64,000 bases of DNA from Prochloron sp965198675 (GCA_965198675.1 OZ240666.1:434001-498000), one strand, 5' to 3'. Numbered from the stretch's first letter, positions 1 to 8,790 are shown. The notes: generated from the letters alone by a model not told the origin. Made by a program: numbers and translations.

Positions 1-360
1 ATCACTATCTAGAGTAAAAATGAAATTTGTTTTCAACTGTTCCGCTGCTGCAACTAGTGAAGCATCAGCTAAATCCATTGGCACATTTTAATATTTTTCC
101 ATCAAAAATTTCATTCGATTTAATTCTGTTTTATCTGCAAAATGTATAACTAGAGCCTTTCTAGCTAAAAATTCCCACAAAATTTGTTGTCCTCTCCAAC
201 CTTTCAATTTTGACATAAAATACATTGACTCTGTAAAACAAGGCCATGTTGTCACCATAATACCAGTTAGCCCCTGATAAGCCTGAACACAACGAATATG
301 GGCTTCCCCTTGCCCTGCATCAATCAAAGCAATCAGTGGGCCAGTATCCACCAAAATCAT
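1..360 (-). pseudogene. PIN-domain (VapC-like) toxin with a premature TAA; runs off the window edge
   Basis: The frame starts at ATG 358-360 with the PIN opening MILVDTGPLIALID, whose aspartate would bind metal in the ribonuclease active site. It reads 90 residues to TAA at 88-90. Past that stop the same frame stays open to base 1 and encodes NVPMDLADASLVAAAEQL and then FIFTLDSD, the usual second half of a PIN domain (PMDLADASLV motif). The stop therefore replaces a sense codon, probably AAA (Lys). The ATG overlaps the stop of the upstream antitoxin (TAATG), so the two formed a coupled operon. Probably non-functional because the C-terminal acidic residues are lost. The true 3' end lies outside the window. 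Confidence 0.8.
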
Positions 361-620
361 TATAGATACAATCCTTGCTTCGCCAACTTTGCTTCAATTC
401 CTTCTCCAAAAGCTGTTTTAGAGAAATCATGGGGTGGTTCTTCTTTGCTATTGATAGCCCCCACTAAACCCGTTAATCGTTCCCATAAGGGCTGTTCTTC
501 TGGCGGAGAAATGGGCAATTGAGATAGGATCCAGTCAACAGGTGTGGTTCCTTAGGCTTCAGCAACTTTAACTAAAGTCTTATAAGCCTCTTCAGGAAGG
601 GAAATTTGATGTTCTGCCAT
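360..620 (-). pseudogene. antitoxin partner of the PIN toxin, with a premature TAA
   Basis: From ATG 618-620 the frame encodes MAEHQISLPEEAYKTLVKVA and then meets TAA at 552-554, where CAA (Gln) would fit. The same frame then continues (GTTPVDWILSQLPISPPEE, later LWERLTGLVGAI) to a natural TAA at 360-362 that overlaps the toxin start. Length (about 86 codons), position and overlap fit an antitoxin; no family name is certain. A 9-bp tandem repeat lies immediately upstream of the start, where a promoter and ribosome site should be. Confidence 0.65.
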
Positions 621-623
621 TGT

Positions 624-706
624 CTTTGTTCTCTTTGTTCTCTTTGTTCTCTTTGTTCTCTTTGTTCTCTTTGTTCTCTTTGTTCTCTTTGTTCTCTTTG
701 TTCTCT
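624..706. repeat. 9-bp tandem repeat, about 9 units of ctttgttct
   Basis: The unit CTTTGTTCT repeats about nine times without visible variation just 5' of the antitoxin start (minus strand). On the minus strand it reads AGAACAAAG. It replaces the normal leader region, and unit-number changes could alter promoter spacing. That regulatory role is inference. Confidence 0.9.
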
Positions 707-837
707 ATATTGAGTATTGTAGCAACTGATTTGTTGGGTAGAAGGTCGTGAAACCCAACAGCTTTCCCGCGAATGAATTGCGGGCTATTTATAAAACCCC
801 TGGTTTGGTTGGATCCCGCCTTCGTTGAAAATATAAT

Positions 838-1062
838 TCATGCAAGTTGTAATGCTTTTCCAAATAGGTTCGGTTCTGGTAAAGATTTATTGTTTTGCAA
901 CTCTGAATCAACTAATAATTCTAACACTTCTTGGGCATTTTTCAATGCTTCTTCGGGAGTATCCCCATGGGTATGACAAAATTCACCCCATTCTGGTAAA
1001 CTAACCACATAGCATTGGTCTTCATCAGACCATTGTATAATAATAGTGTAATGTTGTTTCAT
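838..1062 (-). CDS. hicB: HicB-family antitoxin
   Basis: This 74-residue protein has the HicB partial RNase H-like fold signature: an opening strand (HYTIIIQWSDEDQCYVVSLP), then GEFCHTHGDTPEEALKNAQE. In HicAB modules HicB binds and neutralises the HicA mRNA interferase and may autoregulate. There is no C-terminal helix-turn-helix, as in short HicB forms. The ATG (1060-1062) overlaps the ancestral TGA of hicA upstream (ATGA), giving the usual hicA-hicB order. The gene itself appears intact although its partner carries a premature stop. Confidence 0.8.
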   Translation of the reverse strand: MKQHYTIIIQWSDEDQCYVVSLPEWGEFCHTHGDTPEEALKNAQEVLELLVDSELQNNKSLPEPNLFGKALQLA

Positions 1063-1329
1063 TTTTCCTTCTCATAAATTAATTTTTGTACGTGCATAAG
1101 TGCATTTTAAACATCTCTTTCTTGATATGGTTTGGCATCATCTCCATCTTTACCAGAAAGAGTAACTTTCCCGGATAAAAGCACATGTGACCATTTTGTA
1201 TGACTCCCTTTGCCAGGTTCATAGGTAAATCCAGCTTTCAACATTAATCTTTTCAATTCTCTAATCTTTTTTGGCACTTTGCGGCTTTCTTCTTTCTTAC
1301 TGATTAAGATATCAAACGTTTTTCCCATT
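1059..1329 (-). pseudogene. hicA: HicA-family mRNA interferase with a late premature TAA
   Basis: From ATG 1327-1329 the protein reads MGKTFDILISKKEESRKVPK, followed by the HicA core: IRELKRLMLKAGF, then GSHTKW with the catalytic histidine, then KPYQERDV. TAA at 1107-1109 ends it there. The same frame continues NALMHVQKLIYEKEK to a TGA (1059-1061) that overlaps the hicB start by four bases, exactly the usual HicAB arrangement. The TAA is therefore probably a mutated Lys or Gln codon that removes about 15 C-terminal residues. The catalytic His and dsRBD-like fold remain, so partial activity is possible. An upstream in-frame start at 1370 lies in unrelated sequence. Confidence 0.75.
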
Positions 1330-1502
1330 GCCCACCCTACGGGGATATTTAAACCCTGTAGGGGTTTCATCCGTGAGCAATCAATTCATTCGCGGGCGGG
1401 CGGGGCGCTCACCACAGAAGGGAAAGAACCCAACCTATTCCAAATCTTCCCACAGCCTTATCACAAGATATAGCAGTACCAGAGCGCGTTAGGACATTTT
1501 CT
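1330..1502. other. intergenic, remnant repeat sequence
   Basis: No gene is visible. The tail (about 1470-1495) reads tatagcagtac and then gcgttaggaca, words shared with the miniature element at 9363-9462, so a decayed copy of that element probably lies here. Confidence 0.4.
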
Positions 1503-2674
1503 CTATTTCGATGAATCATAAGCCCCGACCACAGCCCAACCCTCAGCCCACCACACATCCCCTTCTTTCTTCCGTTTCTTCCGTTGAATCGGAACAGTTG
1601 TTGCTGGAGCAGGATCTACAGAAGGGGTAGGTTGTGGTGTAGGAGGAGAAGAAGGAGGAGAAAATGATACAGGAGGGATAGAGGAAGGAATAGACTCCAA
1701 AAGTTCTAACCACTCAGCCATAGTTTGAGGACGATTTTTCGCCAACCTCGCCATTCCCCGTGTAATAGCTTGATTCAAAGTATGGCTAATACGAGGATTA
1801 AGCTGTTTGGTTGATCCACTCCCCCGGTTAAAACACGGGGGATTCGGGATTTAAGCAGCAATCGCAGGGAAACCCCGTCTTACATTGCTGAGCAACTAGG
1901 TTGAGACCCCAACCTTTTTGATATTTATACTACGGCTGAATTTATTCAGCTTGCGCTTATATCCCCCGATTAAAATACGGGGGCTTTACGCTTTGCACCT
2001 CGTAAAATCAATTCCTCGTCATCATTAAATTGAGGAACCCTCCCGGTTATCCCATAATAACAAGAAGCTGCTAAGGTATAAATATCTACGGTAGGTTTCC
2101 TTCCCGTACCTCTCAATTGCTCGTTGGAAGCAAAAGCAGGATTTCCCATGATTTTAGAACTCATGGTAGTGGGGGAAATTTCTCCTGCAATACCAAAATC
2201 GATTAAAATTGCTTCCCCAGGTTGGGGTAACATGATATTAACGGGAATAGCGTCTCGATGAACGAGTCCTGCACCATGAACTAAACTCAATGCTGAACCA
2301 ATTTGCCGCATATACTCTACCACCTCTTCTTCTGGTAAAGCACCCAATCTTTGTACCCGCTGATCCAAATTTTCTCCTTCAATAAAATCCATCACGAGAC
2401 AAGGTAAATCACCGTCCACCAATAAATCACTGACCCGCACAATATGAGGATGACGTCCTTGTCCTAATTTGCGGAGAGTTTTGGCTTCCTTATGAAACCG
2501 TTTCACAAACTTGCCATATTCTGGATCCCCCTTTAACTTAGCATTAGGGGTTTTAATCACCACCCAGCCATCCAACAAAATATGTTTAGCTTTGTAGGTA
2601 ATGCCAAAACCACCTTCCCCTAATTCTCTCTCAATGCGGTATTTTCCTTGCAACTCATGCTCTCTTGGCCACAT
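1503..2674 (-). pseudogene. serine/threonine protein kinase interrupted by a miniature element
   Basis: The 5' part (1999-2674) encodes a Hanks-type kinase: glycine-rich loop GEGGFGITYKAK, lysine in VVIKTP, hinge LVMDFIEGENL, catalytic loop VHRDAIPVNIML, DFG in LIDFGIA, then GNPAFASNEQ and VDIYTLAA. The frame then enters an inserted element (1811-1998) and stops at 1970. Beyond it the kinase resumes with STKQLNPRISHTLNQAITRG and the terminal MARLAKNRPQTMAEWLELL. A Pro/Ser-rich tail and a basic KKRKK segment follow, ending at 1503. The catalytic loop has Ile where cyanobacterial homologues usually have His or Lys (HRDAIP). Removing the insert would restore about 330 residues. Non-functional as it stands. 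Confidence 0.85.
1811..1998 (-). mobile_element. about 190-bp palindrome-ended element (IS200/IS605-derived MITE), copy 1
   Basis: The element is nearly identical, in opposite orientation, to 54660-54855. Read on the minus strand it starts at gtgcaaagcgtaaag, has a hairpin (cccccg / cgggggat), an AT-rich middle and the word gacggggtttccctgcgat, then a second hairpin (cccccgtg / ccgggggag), and ends near gtggatcaa. Hairpins near both ends and no terminal inverted repeat fit a non-coding relative of IS200/IS605 elements. It interrupts the kinase gene. Confidence 0.75.
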
Positions 2675-2861
2675 CTACCCCCATGATAGCATCTACTTTA
2701 ATAATAACGGCCATCTCATGATTTGTCAAGCTTTGTTACAAAACTTAATAATTATTTTTTATTGAACCGCTGAACGCCGGTAACACAGAGAAGAGAGGGG
2801 AGGAGGGGAAGAGGAGAAGTTTCCAAAAACCTTTGCGCGAAACCCTTCCTACTAACAAATT

Positions 2862-4367
2862 TTAACCGTCTAATAAAGCTTCAACAAACTCATAACTAGA
2901 AAAAGGACGTAAATCATCGATTCCTTCCCCAGCCCCCACAAAGCGGATAGGCAAATTTAATTGTTGAGCAACCGCAAGAGCAACTCCACCTTTGGCAGTA
3001 CTATCCAGCTTAGTCAAAACCACACCGCTCAGTTTAGCAGCTTCGGAGAATACCTGTGCCTGACGCAAACCATTTTGACCCAGAGTAGCATCTAATACTA
3101 GCAGGGATTCTACCTGAGCATCGGGAGCTTTTCTATCAATTATCCGCCTAATCTTAGCTAGTTCCGCCATCAGATTTTTTTTGTTTTGCAAACGTCCTGC
3201 TGTATCTACCAACAATAATTCCACATTCCGAGCCATAGCAGCAGTAATACCATCAAAAACAACCGCTGCTGGATCCGTATTTTGCCCTGGGTTAGCAATT
3301 ACATCTGTGTTGCTGCGATCGCCCCAAATTTTGACCTGTTCCACAGCAGCAGCCCGGAAAGTATCAGCAGCAGCAATCAGACAGCTATAACCAGATTCCT
3401 GGGCGAGGTGGGCAATTTTGCCAATGGTAGTAGTTTTACCCGCACCATTGACTCCCGTCAGCAACCAGATATTGAGCTTATCTTTGATAGGTAAAAATTC
3501 CGAATTGGCGACCTTTTCAAGAGGTTTATCCAGCAAATCCCTGAGAATAGTTTTCAGATAAGCGATCGCCTCCTCTGGAGGTAATTTTTCCTCTCGTAAT
3601 TTATTCTCCAAAGCATTAATAATATAATCCGTTGCCTCGATGCCTACATCAGCCTGCAAGAGCAGGGCTTCGATTTCCATCACGGCATCTTCATTTAGTG
3701 GTCCTTGACCAACAATCCCTCTCAGATTATTGATTAAGGAGCGACGAGTTTTTCCCAATCCTTCTCGCAGTCGCTTCAGCCAGTTAATTTCTGCAACAGA
3801 AACTTCCTCCGGCGATCGCCCTTCAAGAGCGAGTACTTTAGCAGACCAAACAAAATCTTCATCAAAAGCAATCTCACTCTCTTGCGCCTCTGGAGCTGGG
3901 GTTTCGGTAGCAGTTTCTTTAAGACGTTCCAACCCTTCTGACTTGCTCATCCAAGCAGGGAGCGATCTACCAGTCTCCTCAGTAGCTCCTTCTTCCACTG
4001 CTGTTTTCTCCAGGATAATGATTTTTGCCGTTTCTGGAGTTGCTTCTGTCTCTGGTGTAGTAGTTGCCGTTTCTGGAGTTGCTTCTGTCTCTGGTGTAGT
4101 AGTTGCCGTTTCTGGAGTTGCTTCTGTCTCTGGTGTAGTAGTTGCTGTTTCTGGAGTTGCTTCTATCTCTGGTGTAGTAGTTGCTGCTGCTTTTTGCTTT
4201 TGAATATTTTGATAAGCCGCTTTAGCCCAGTTAAGATAATCTTCCTTCGTAGAAGGATCAGATTGTGAAGCTATTTCTTCTTCTTTCGGTTTACTCTCCT
4301 GCTCAACGGTTGTTGATTTTTGCTTTTCTGCTGTATCCTTAGACTTGCGGCGGAACCAATTAAACAT
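2862..4367 (-). CDS. ftsY: signal recognition particle receptor FtsY
   Basis: FtsY docks ribosome-SRP complexes at the membrane through paired GTPases. The 501-residue protein has an N-terminal MFNWFRRKSK, an acidic A domain, then the NG domain: LRRSLINNLRG-type helices, P-loop GVNGAGKTTTIGKIA, AADTFRAAAVEQ, DTAGRLQNK, TKLD and GAGEGIDDLRPF. The A domain (residues about 60-115) contains four near-perfect 13-residue repeats of the type TTTPETEATPETA, encoded at about 4020-4190. The NG domain is intact. Its nusB/DUF502 neighbours on the same strand form a cluster that I recall as recurrent in cyanobacteria. Confidence 0.97.
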   Translation of the reverse strand: MFNWFRRKSKDTAEKQKSTTVEQESKPKEEEIASQSDPSTKEDYLNWAKAAYQNIQKQKAAATTTPEIEATPETATTTPETEATPETATTTPETEATPETATTTPETEATPETAKIIILEKTAVEEGATEETGRSLPAWMSKSEGLERLKETATETPAPEAQESEIAFDEDFVWSAKVLALEGRSPEEVSVAEINWLKRLREGLGKTRRSLINNLRGIVGQGPLNEDAVMEIEALLLQADVGIEATDYIINALENKLREEKLPPEEAIAYLKTILRDLLDKPLEKVANSEFLPIKDKLNIWLLTGVNGAGKTTTIGKIAHLAQESGYSCLIAAADTFRAAAVEQVKIWGDRSNTDVIANPGQNTDPAAVVFDGITAAMARNVELLLVDTAGRLQNKKNLMAELAKIRRIIDRKAPDAQVESLLVLDATLGQNGLRQAQVFSEAAKLSGVVLTKLDSTAKGGVALAVAQQLNLPIRFVGAGEGIDDLRPFSSYEFVEALLDG

Positions 4368-4724
4368 AAGTGCTGCAATTTATAAGTTGATTTGGTGAAA
4401 CTATTTCAACAGTACCTTGGTAACACATACCTTGACAGTTAAGTATTTATCCCTGGGTCTGAGTTCCCCACTAAATTAACAACATCATGGTACGTGACAA
4501 CTGTGAACTGTTTGTTCAATAGGGTCAGGCACCCACCCCCCCTGCCTGCCCGCGGCATTGATTAATGGCGCGGGCGCGGCGCTCTGCAGGGGTCTGGCTA
4601 TACCTTAGCAGGGGTTTGGCCAACACCGAAGGTGCCGCCAAAGGCGTCCCTTAGCAGGCCCTCCCGGTCTCCCCCTGGGGGGAGTAGAGGGGGGTTGGGG
4701 GTAGGGGGTGGGTTTGAGCTAACA
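4368..4724. repeat. intergenic repeats between nusB and ftsY
   Basis: No gene is visible. It contains a short palindromic repeat (about 4545-4592: cccgcggcattgattaatgg then cgcggg) that recurs at 10371-10425, a GC-rich inverted repeat near 4660-4715 (ccctcccggtctccccc with a later ggggg run) resembling the inserts in tnpB at 10813 and 11224, and the start of the heptamer repeats that run into nusB. Confidence 0.6.
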
Positions 4725-5423
4725 TCATACGCCTGGTAACTGGTAACTGGTAACTGGTAACTGTTTGACAGCTTTCATGCGGTCAGTCACTCGCCGCAAT
4801 ACTCCGTTAATAAATTTATATCCATCCTCGTCTGAGTAGCGTTTTGCCAATTCCACAGCTTCGTTAATTGCTACTTGCTCTTCCAGATCGAGAAACAAAA
4901 TTTCTGCCACAGCGATGCGGAGAATATCCCTGTCAATGCGAGGTAAGCGTTCTAATTGCCAATCCACAAGGGATTCTGAGAGCAGCTCGGTAATCTCTTT
5001 GTTTTTCCGGCGGACAGTGCTAATTAAATCTAGAGCATATTCTCTGACTTCGTAATGATTCGACAGCTGAATAAATTCTGGCAATTCTACTGCTGTCCCG
5101 AGACGTTCGATGGCTGTTCGAGTTAATTCCAGAGCATCAGCTACCATTGCTTTCGCACTCTGGACATTGGTAGCGCCTTGAGAGATATTAGAGAGGCGAT
5201 CCGGTGTGAAACACCGGATCTGTTCACACAGATCGCTCCCTCTTTGAACTTCTGCCCCAGCAGTAAAGAGAGTATCTTGAATTTCGGACGTGAGAGTCCG
5301 AATTGATGCTAACACTAAATCTTGTAAATCATTTTGTTCGATTTTTTCCTCTTTACCCTTGATTATACTCAGAGCTAAAAGAGCTAATTCACGAGCAATG
5401 CGGCGTGGTTTTTGGAGTTGCAT
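4725..5423 (-). CDS. nusB: transcription antitermination factor NusB
   Basis: NusB with NusE binds boxA RNA and promotes processive rRNA transcription. The 232-residue protein starts MQLQKPRRIARELALLALS, has the cyanobacterial insert in the first half, and carries the conserved C-terminal block (PRIDRDILRIAVAEILFL, EQVAINEAVELAKRY, FINGVLRRV). The last residues, QLPVTSYQLPGV, are translated from heptamer repeats (TGGTAAC units at 4731-4760), so the natural C-terminus has been overwritten by repeat sequence. The domain itself is complete, so function is expected. Confidence 0.93.
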   Translation of the reverse strand: MQLQKPRRIARELALLALSIIKGKEEKIEQNDLQDLVLASIRTLTSEIQDTLFTAGAEVQRGSDLCEQIRCFTPDRLSNISQGATNVQSAKAMVADALELTRTAIERLGTAVELPEFIQLSNHYEVREYALDLISTVRRKNKEITELLSESLVDWQLERLPRIDRDILRIAVAEILFLDLEEQVAINEAVELAKRYSDEDGYKFINGVLRRVTDRMKAVKQLPVTSYQLPGV

Positions 5424-5452
5424 AAAAGTCTCAAGTTGGCGATTATAGTATT

Positions 5453-6202
5453 TTAGTTGGAGTGACTTTCTTCTAAATCAGGTAATACTTGTCGTTTTTC
5501 TAACTCTATAGGCTGAAGTGGTACTTTTTTATAAGGTAAGTCCAGATCAATCGGCACATTCTCGTGGTCATTTTTACTAGGACTGACTATACCCCCAGAG
5601 ATGAGCACTTTGAAAGCGTCTTCAATAGAGATTGACACATTGATTACCTCATCCTCTGGCACCATAGCATACCAGCCAGAGGTGGGATTAGGAGTGGTGG
5701 GAATGAAAATACTCAGCATTGGTTTAGATAAATGGCACTGGAAGTTGCTGCTGAGAGTTCCCGTCACAAACCCCAAAGTCCAAACACCCCGCCGAGGATA
5801 TTCTACCATCACCACTCTGCGAAACTTGCTATTAGAATCCTTCAATAGGGTTTCTAATATCTGTTTGAGAGTTTTATATACCGAACCAGCCAAGGGAATT
5901 GCTTGCAAAAACTTCTCGCCAAAATCTAATAGCCAGCGCCCGACAATATTTCGTGCCATTAAGCCAATGAGCAAAATGAAGGTCAAAGGTACCGCTAACC
6001 CCACCACAAAATTGAGCAGATTTGTCAGGAGCGGGTGAAGACCATCAAATGGGTTGAGCTGTTGGGGAATCCGAGTGAGAAATTCGATCGCCCACTTGGC
6101 AATGTTAATTGTCAACCAAATGGTAGTAGCTAGGGGGATTACTACCAGAAGGCCGGCGATCAGGTCATTCTTTAAATCTTGTTTTAAACTTTGGAGCACC
6201 AA
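5453..6202 (-). CDS. DUF502 family membrane protein
   Basis: This 249-residue protein has two N-terminal membrane segments (about residues 14-38, LIAGLLVVIPLATTIWLTI, and 62-88, NLLNFVVGLAVPLTFILLIG). The DUF502 core follows: IPLAGSVYKTLKQILETLL, the VMVEYPRRGVWTLGFVTG block, then IFIPTTPNPTSGWY and VPEDEVINVSISIEDAFK. The molecular function of the family is not established. It lies 30 bases upstream of nusB on the same strand and is probably co-transcribed with it and ftsY. Confidence 0.92.
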   Translation of the reverse strand: MVLQSLKQDLKNDLIAGLLVVIPLATTIWLTINIAKWAIEFLTRIPQQLNPFDGLHPLLTNLLNFVVGLAVPLTFILLIGLMARNIVGRWLLDFGEKFLQAIPLAGSVYKTLKQILETLLKDSNSKFRRVVMVEYPRRGVWTLGFVTGTLSSNFQCHLSKPMLSIFIPTTPNPTSGWYAMVPEDEVINVSISIEDAFKVLISGGIVSPSKNDHENVPIDLDLPYKKVPLQPIELEKRQVLPDLEESHSN

Positions 6203-6247
6203 TGGGACTCTCCTTACGACTGAATGATAAATCGATCCTGCTGTTGG

Positions 6248-7194
6248 TCAAAGTTCAACAGCATGCTCTGTGCAACATTTAACCTGCTCAAACCTCCCCA
6301 TCGCTGGTAAAATCTGAGATAAGTATGGCATCACCTGAGATGGTGAAGGCAGTTGCCTGCGGCCATTTGCGTCTCTGTCAGCAGAGAATCCACATTCGGG
6401 GCATCGAAAGATTTTAGAGCCTCTTAATCTGTCGTGGATATGACCGCAGTTGGGGCAAGTTTTAGAAGTGTAAGATTCATTGCACCTAACAACTAATACT
6501 CCATTCCTGTCAGCCATTTGCCTGCTCAGGTGCGGCTGCACAGGATCAGGGGTTTTGAGCAAATTTATAATGGCTCCAAATAAACATATTTCTTGCTGTT
6601 TTGCTTTTTATTTTACGGGTAGAACGTAGAACCATCTGGGATGTTTCAAAAGGAGGAAGAAATATTAACTTGTAGTGCCTAACAAAATTTGGTTAAACGG
6701 CTATACCAAGTTCCATTTTTGAAATTTCCTGCTTTAAACTTAATTACTTGTGAGAAAGCTCGACAAGATTTAAACTTAGCCACACCTTGGTTCGCTTGAG
6801 CCTGCTTAGTTGCGTCCACTGCATCTGCTACTGCTTCCTGCAACTGGTGCCCTGGCAACTCTTTAACCCAATTTGGTCTTGAAGCTTCTCTGGCTTGCCG
6901 CTGTAAATCATAAGCAGAAGATGGAGTCCAGTTGTAAATCCAACGATACCCAGCAAGCCATTGTTTCCAAGTTCGATGCAGCTCTTTACAGGGATACACC
7001 CGTATCTTTTGAACTGCATTGGGTGGCTGCTTCTTCCTTTGATGCCTGGGCTGGGTTTTGTGTAGAGACTCTTGCATACAACACAGTGGGTTTAGCTTCC
7101 TGGCAGTACTCCTCAATGCAGAATCTCCTTTGATTTCTTGGGGTTCTAATAGTTTTGATTTTTCCATCTTCTGAGGCTTCTCTTGGTGTAACAT
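6248..7194 (-). pseudogene. tnpB: IS200/IS605-family TnpB, internally deleted
   Basis: The 5' fragment (6679-7194) has the TnpB N-terminal domain (NAVQKIRVYPCKELHRTWKQ, WLAGYRWIYNWT) and ends at IKFKAGNFKNGTWY plus SRLTKFC. The 3' fragment (6248-6562) has the zinc ribbon CPNCGHIHDRL then FRCPECGFSADRDANG. The RuvC I-II segment between them is missing, and a short palindromic repeat lies at about 6525-6553. A hairpin at 7218-7246 (ccttgct / agcaagg) just 5' of the gene resembles an IS605 left end. The loss of the catalytic core makes it inactive. Confidence 0.8.
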
Positions 7195-7394
7195 ATTTAC
7201 CTTGTTTCATTATGTGGCCTTGCTATTTTTTCTCATTCTAGCAAGGTTTTCCCGTTTTTGTCAAGGTTTCCGGATAATTTTTTCCACTAGATACTACCTC
7301 TGAAGCATCAATACCCTTAGATACCTATTCTAAGAATTGTTACAAGTTTTGATATTTTATTGTCAATATGATAAATAGCAACAAGGGAGTGCCT

Positions 7395-7440
7395 GTATCA
7401 TATTCTACCATACCCCGCGCCTTAAGACGGGGTTTCCCAG
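7395..7440. repeat. IS605-type hairpin remnant upstream of pgl
   Basis: The word ccccgcgccttaagacgggg forms a hairpin, followed by tttccc. The taagacggggtttccc stretch is shared with the MITE copies at 1811 and 54660. It sits 14 bases before the pgl start and may have replaced the native leader. Confidence 0.55.
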
Positions 7441-7453
7441 ATCGGAGTTATTC

Positions 7454-8164
7454 ATGAAAAAATTTGTGGAAGTATTCCCAGATAAGCAAGCCCTCCTAGC
7501 ACGCGCCCTTGTTATTGTCACCTCCCAAATCCAAGCAGCAATCCAAGAGAAGGGTAAATGCACCATCGCTCTTGCGGGTGGCAGTACTCCCAAACCCCTC
7601 TACGAGAGCATTGCCACTCAGAACTTACCAATAGACAAAATTCACCTTTTCTGGAGTGATGAGCGCTACGTTCCCCCAGAACATCCCGACAGCAATCAAA
7701 GAATGGTTCGCCTTGCATGGCTGGATAGGGTTGATTTCCCCCAAGGTAATATCCATGCCATGCCTACAGGGGCTGGAAACCCCTCGGTAGACGCCCAAAC
7801 CCACGAAAAGGAACTGTTGGCATTTTTTGAAATTACCGCCGGAGAATTTCCCGTTTTCGATCTTATTTTATTAGGAATGGGAGATGATGGACACACCGCC
7901 TCCCTCTTTCCTCACACTGAAGCTCTTTCAGTCAACGATCGCCTGGTTACTGTGGGCAACAAAGACGGTCAACCCCGTCTCACTTTCACCGCTTCTCTCA
8001 TTAACCACGCCAGCTGTGTGCTATTTCTCGTTGCTGGTGCTAACAAGCGTCCTGCTTTAGAACAAGTTTTCGCACAATCCGCCGATCCCATGACCTACCC
8101 CAGCCGATTAATTATGCCCCAAGGTGAACTTTGGTGGTTATTAGATTCTTCGGCTTCCATGTGA
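7454..8164 (+). CDS. pgl: 6-phosphogluconolactonase
   Basis: The enzyme hydrolyses 6-phosphogluconolactone to 6-phosphogluconate in the oxidative pentose phosphate pathway (cytosol). The 236 residues show the SugarP_isomerase/DevB motifs: LAGGSTPKPLYESIA, HLFWSDERYVPPEHPDSN, LILLGMGDDGHTASLFPHT and a C-terminal PSRLIMPQGELWWLLD. Length matches the family. The final TGA is formed by the first bases of the adjacent transposon end (gtgacgctcctacacc), so the last residue or two may not be ancestral. Flanked on both sides by IS remnants but itself intact. Confidence 0.95.
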   Translation: MKKFVEVFPDKQALLARALVIVTSQIQAAIQEKGKCTIALAGGSTPKPLYESIATQNLPIDKIHLFWSDERYVPPEHPDSNQRMVRLAWLDRVDFPQGNIHAMPTGAGNPSVDAQTHEKELLAFFEITAGEFPVFDLILLGMGDDGHTASLFPHTEALSVNDRLVTVGNKDGQPRLTFTASLINHASCVLFLVAGANKRPALEQVFAQSADPMTYPSRLIMPQGELWWLLDSSASM

Positions 8165-8790
8165 CGCTCCTACACCAACCCTGACGGGCGGGTCCTATCA
8201 TACCGGACCCGGGTGTAGGCTTCTCAGCTGCCCGATAAAAGACAGGTAGAACTTCCTTCGAGGTACTGTTAGTAGTAGACTTTGTCACTACAGGATTCCC
8301 ACTGGGCGCGTGTTATAGTTGGGAACACGTCCAGCCCAACTCGCTTAATGTTTACAGCGGCATTAATGTCGCGGTCAATATTAAGCTTTTCAATACTATC
8401 GTAATACTCTCTTATAGAGCAATTGGTAAAGACAAATTCATCTCGATAAGAAAGTAATTGAGATGTGTAGGCAGGATTGACCTCAATCGTAATGGCTCCA
8501 GCAATTCGGCGCTATGTATTCCAAGATTGAGAAAAATTGTCCAAATGCCGCATCATTCCAGGATTTATTTAACCCCGACTTAGCAGCTTGCCCATTAGGT
8601 AAATAACCTCCACCCACCAATCGAATCTATCCCCTAATTGACGGTTGTACCAATATCTGCAAATCCTCAACCACAGATTCAGTGTTAGCTGTTGCTGCCC
8701 TGTTGGATATAAGCGGTACTGGTAGGTGTATTTCATGAAAACTCCTAATCGTTGGAAACCCCGTGTCTTTAGACCGGGGAGGAAAACGTT
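8162..8790 (-). pseudogene. tnpB: second TnpB remnant with both element ends
   Basis: Read on the minus strand, a hairpin end (gaaaccccgtgtcttt / agaccgggg region, 8750-8790) is followed at 8734-8736 by ATG and MKYTYQYRLYPTGQQQLTLN, WLRICRYWYNRQLGDRF, a TnpB start. After a large internal deletion the C-terminus appears at about 8300-8480: GAITIEVNPAYTSQL, EYYDSIEKLNIDRDINAAVN, IKRVGLDVFP. A conserved 3' end follows, with a stem ending gtgtaggagcgtcac at the pgl stop. The same 3' end occurs at 55250-55401. Such TnpB 3' ends can encode guide RNAs; that is family knowledge and not shown here. Confidence 0.7.

Noticed and set aside
3730..4203. 157-residue Val/Ser-rich ORF on the plus strand
   Set aside because: It is antisense to the repeat-rich ftsY A domain, with no start signal.
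6986..7210. Alternative frame over the TnpB 5' end (MKQGKYVTPREASEDGK...)
   Set aside because: The overlapping frame 6679-7194 carries the recognisable TnpB motifs; this one does not.
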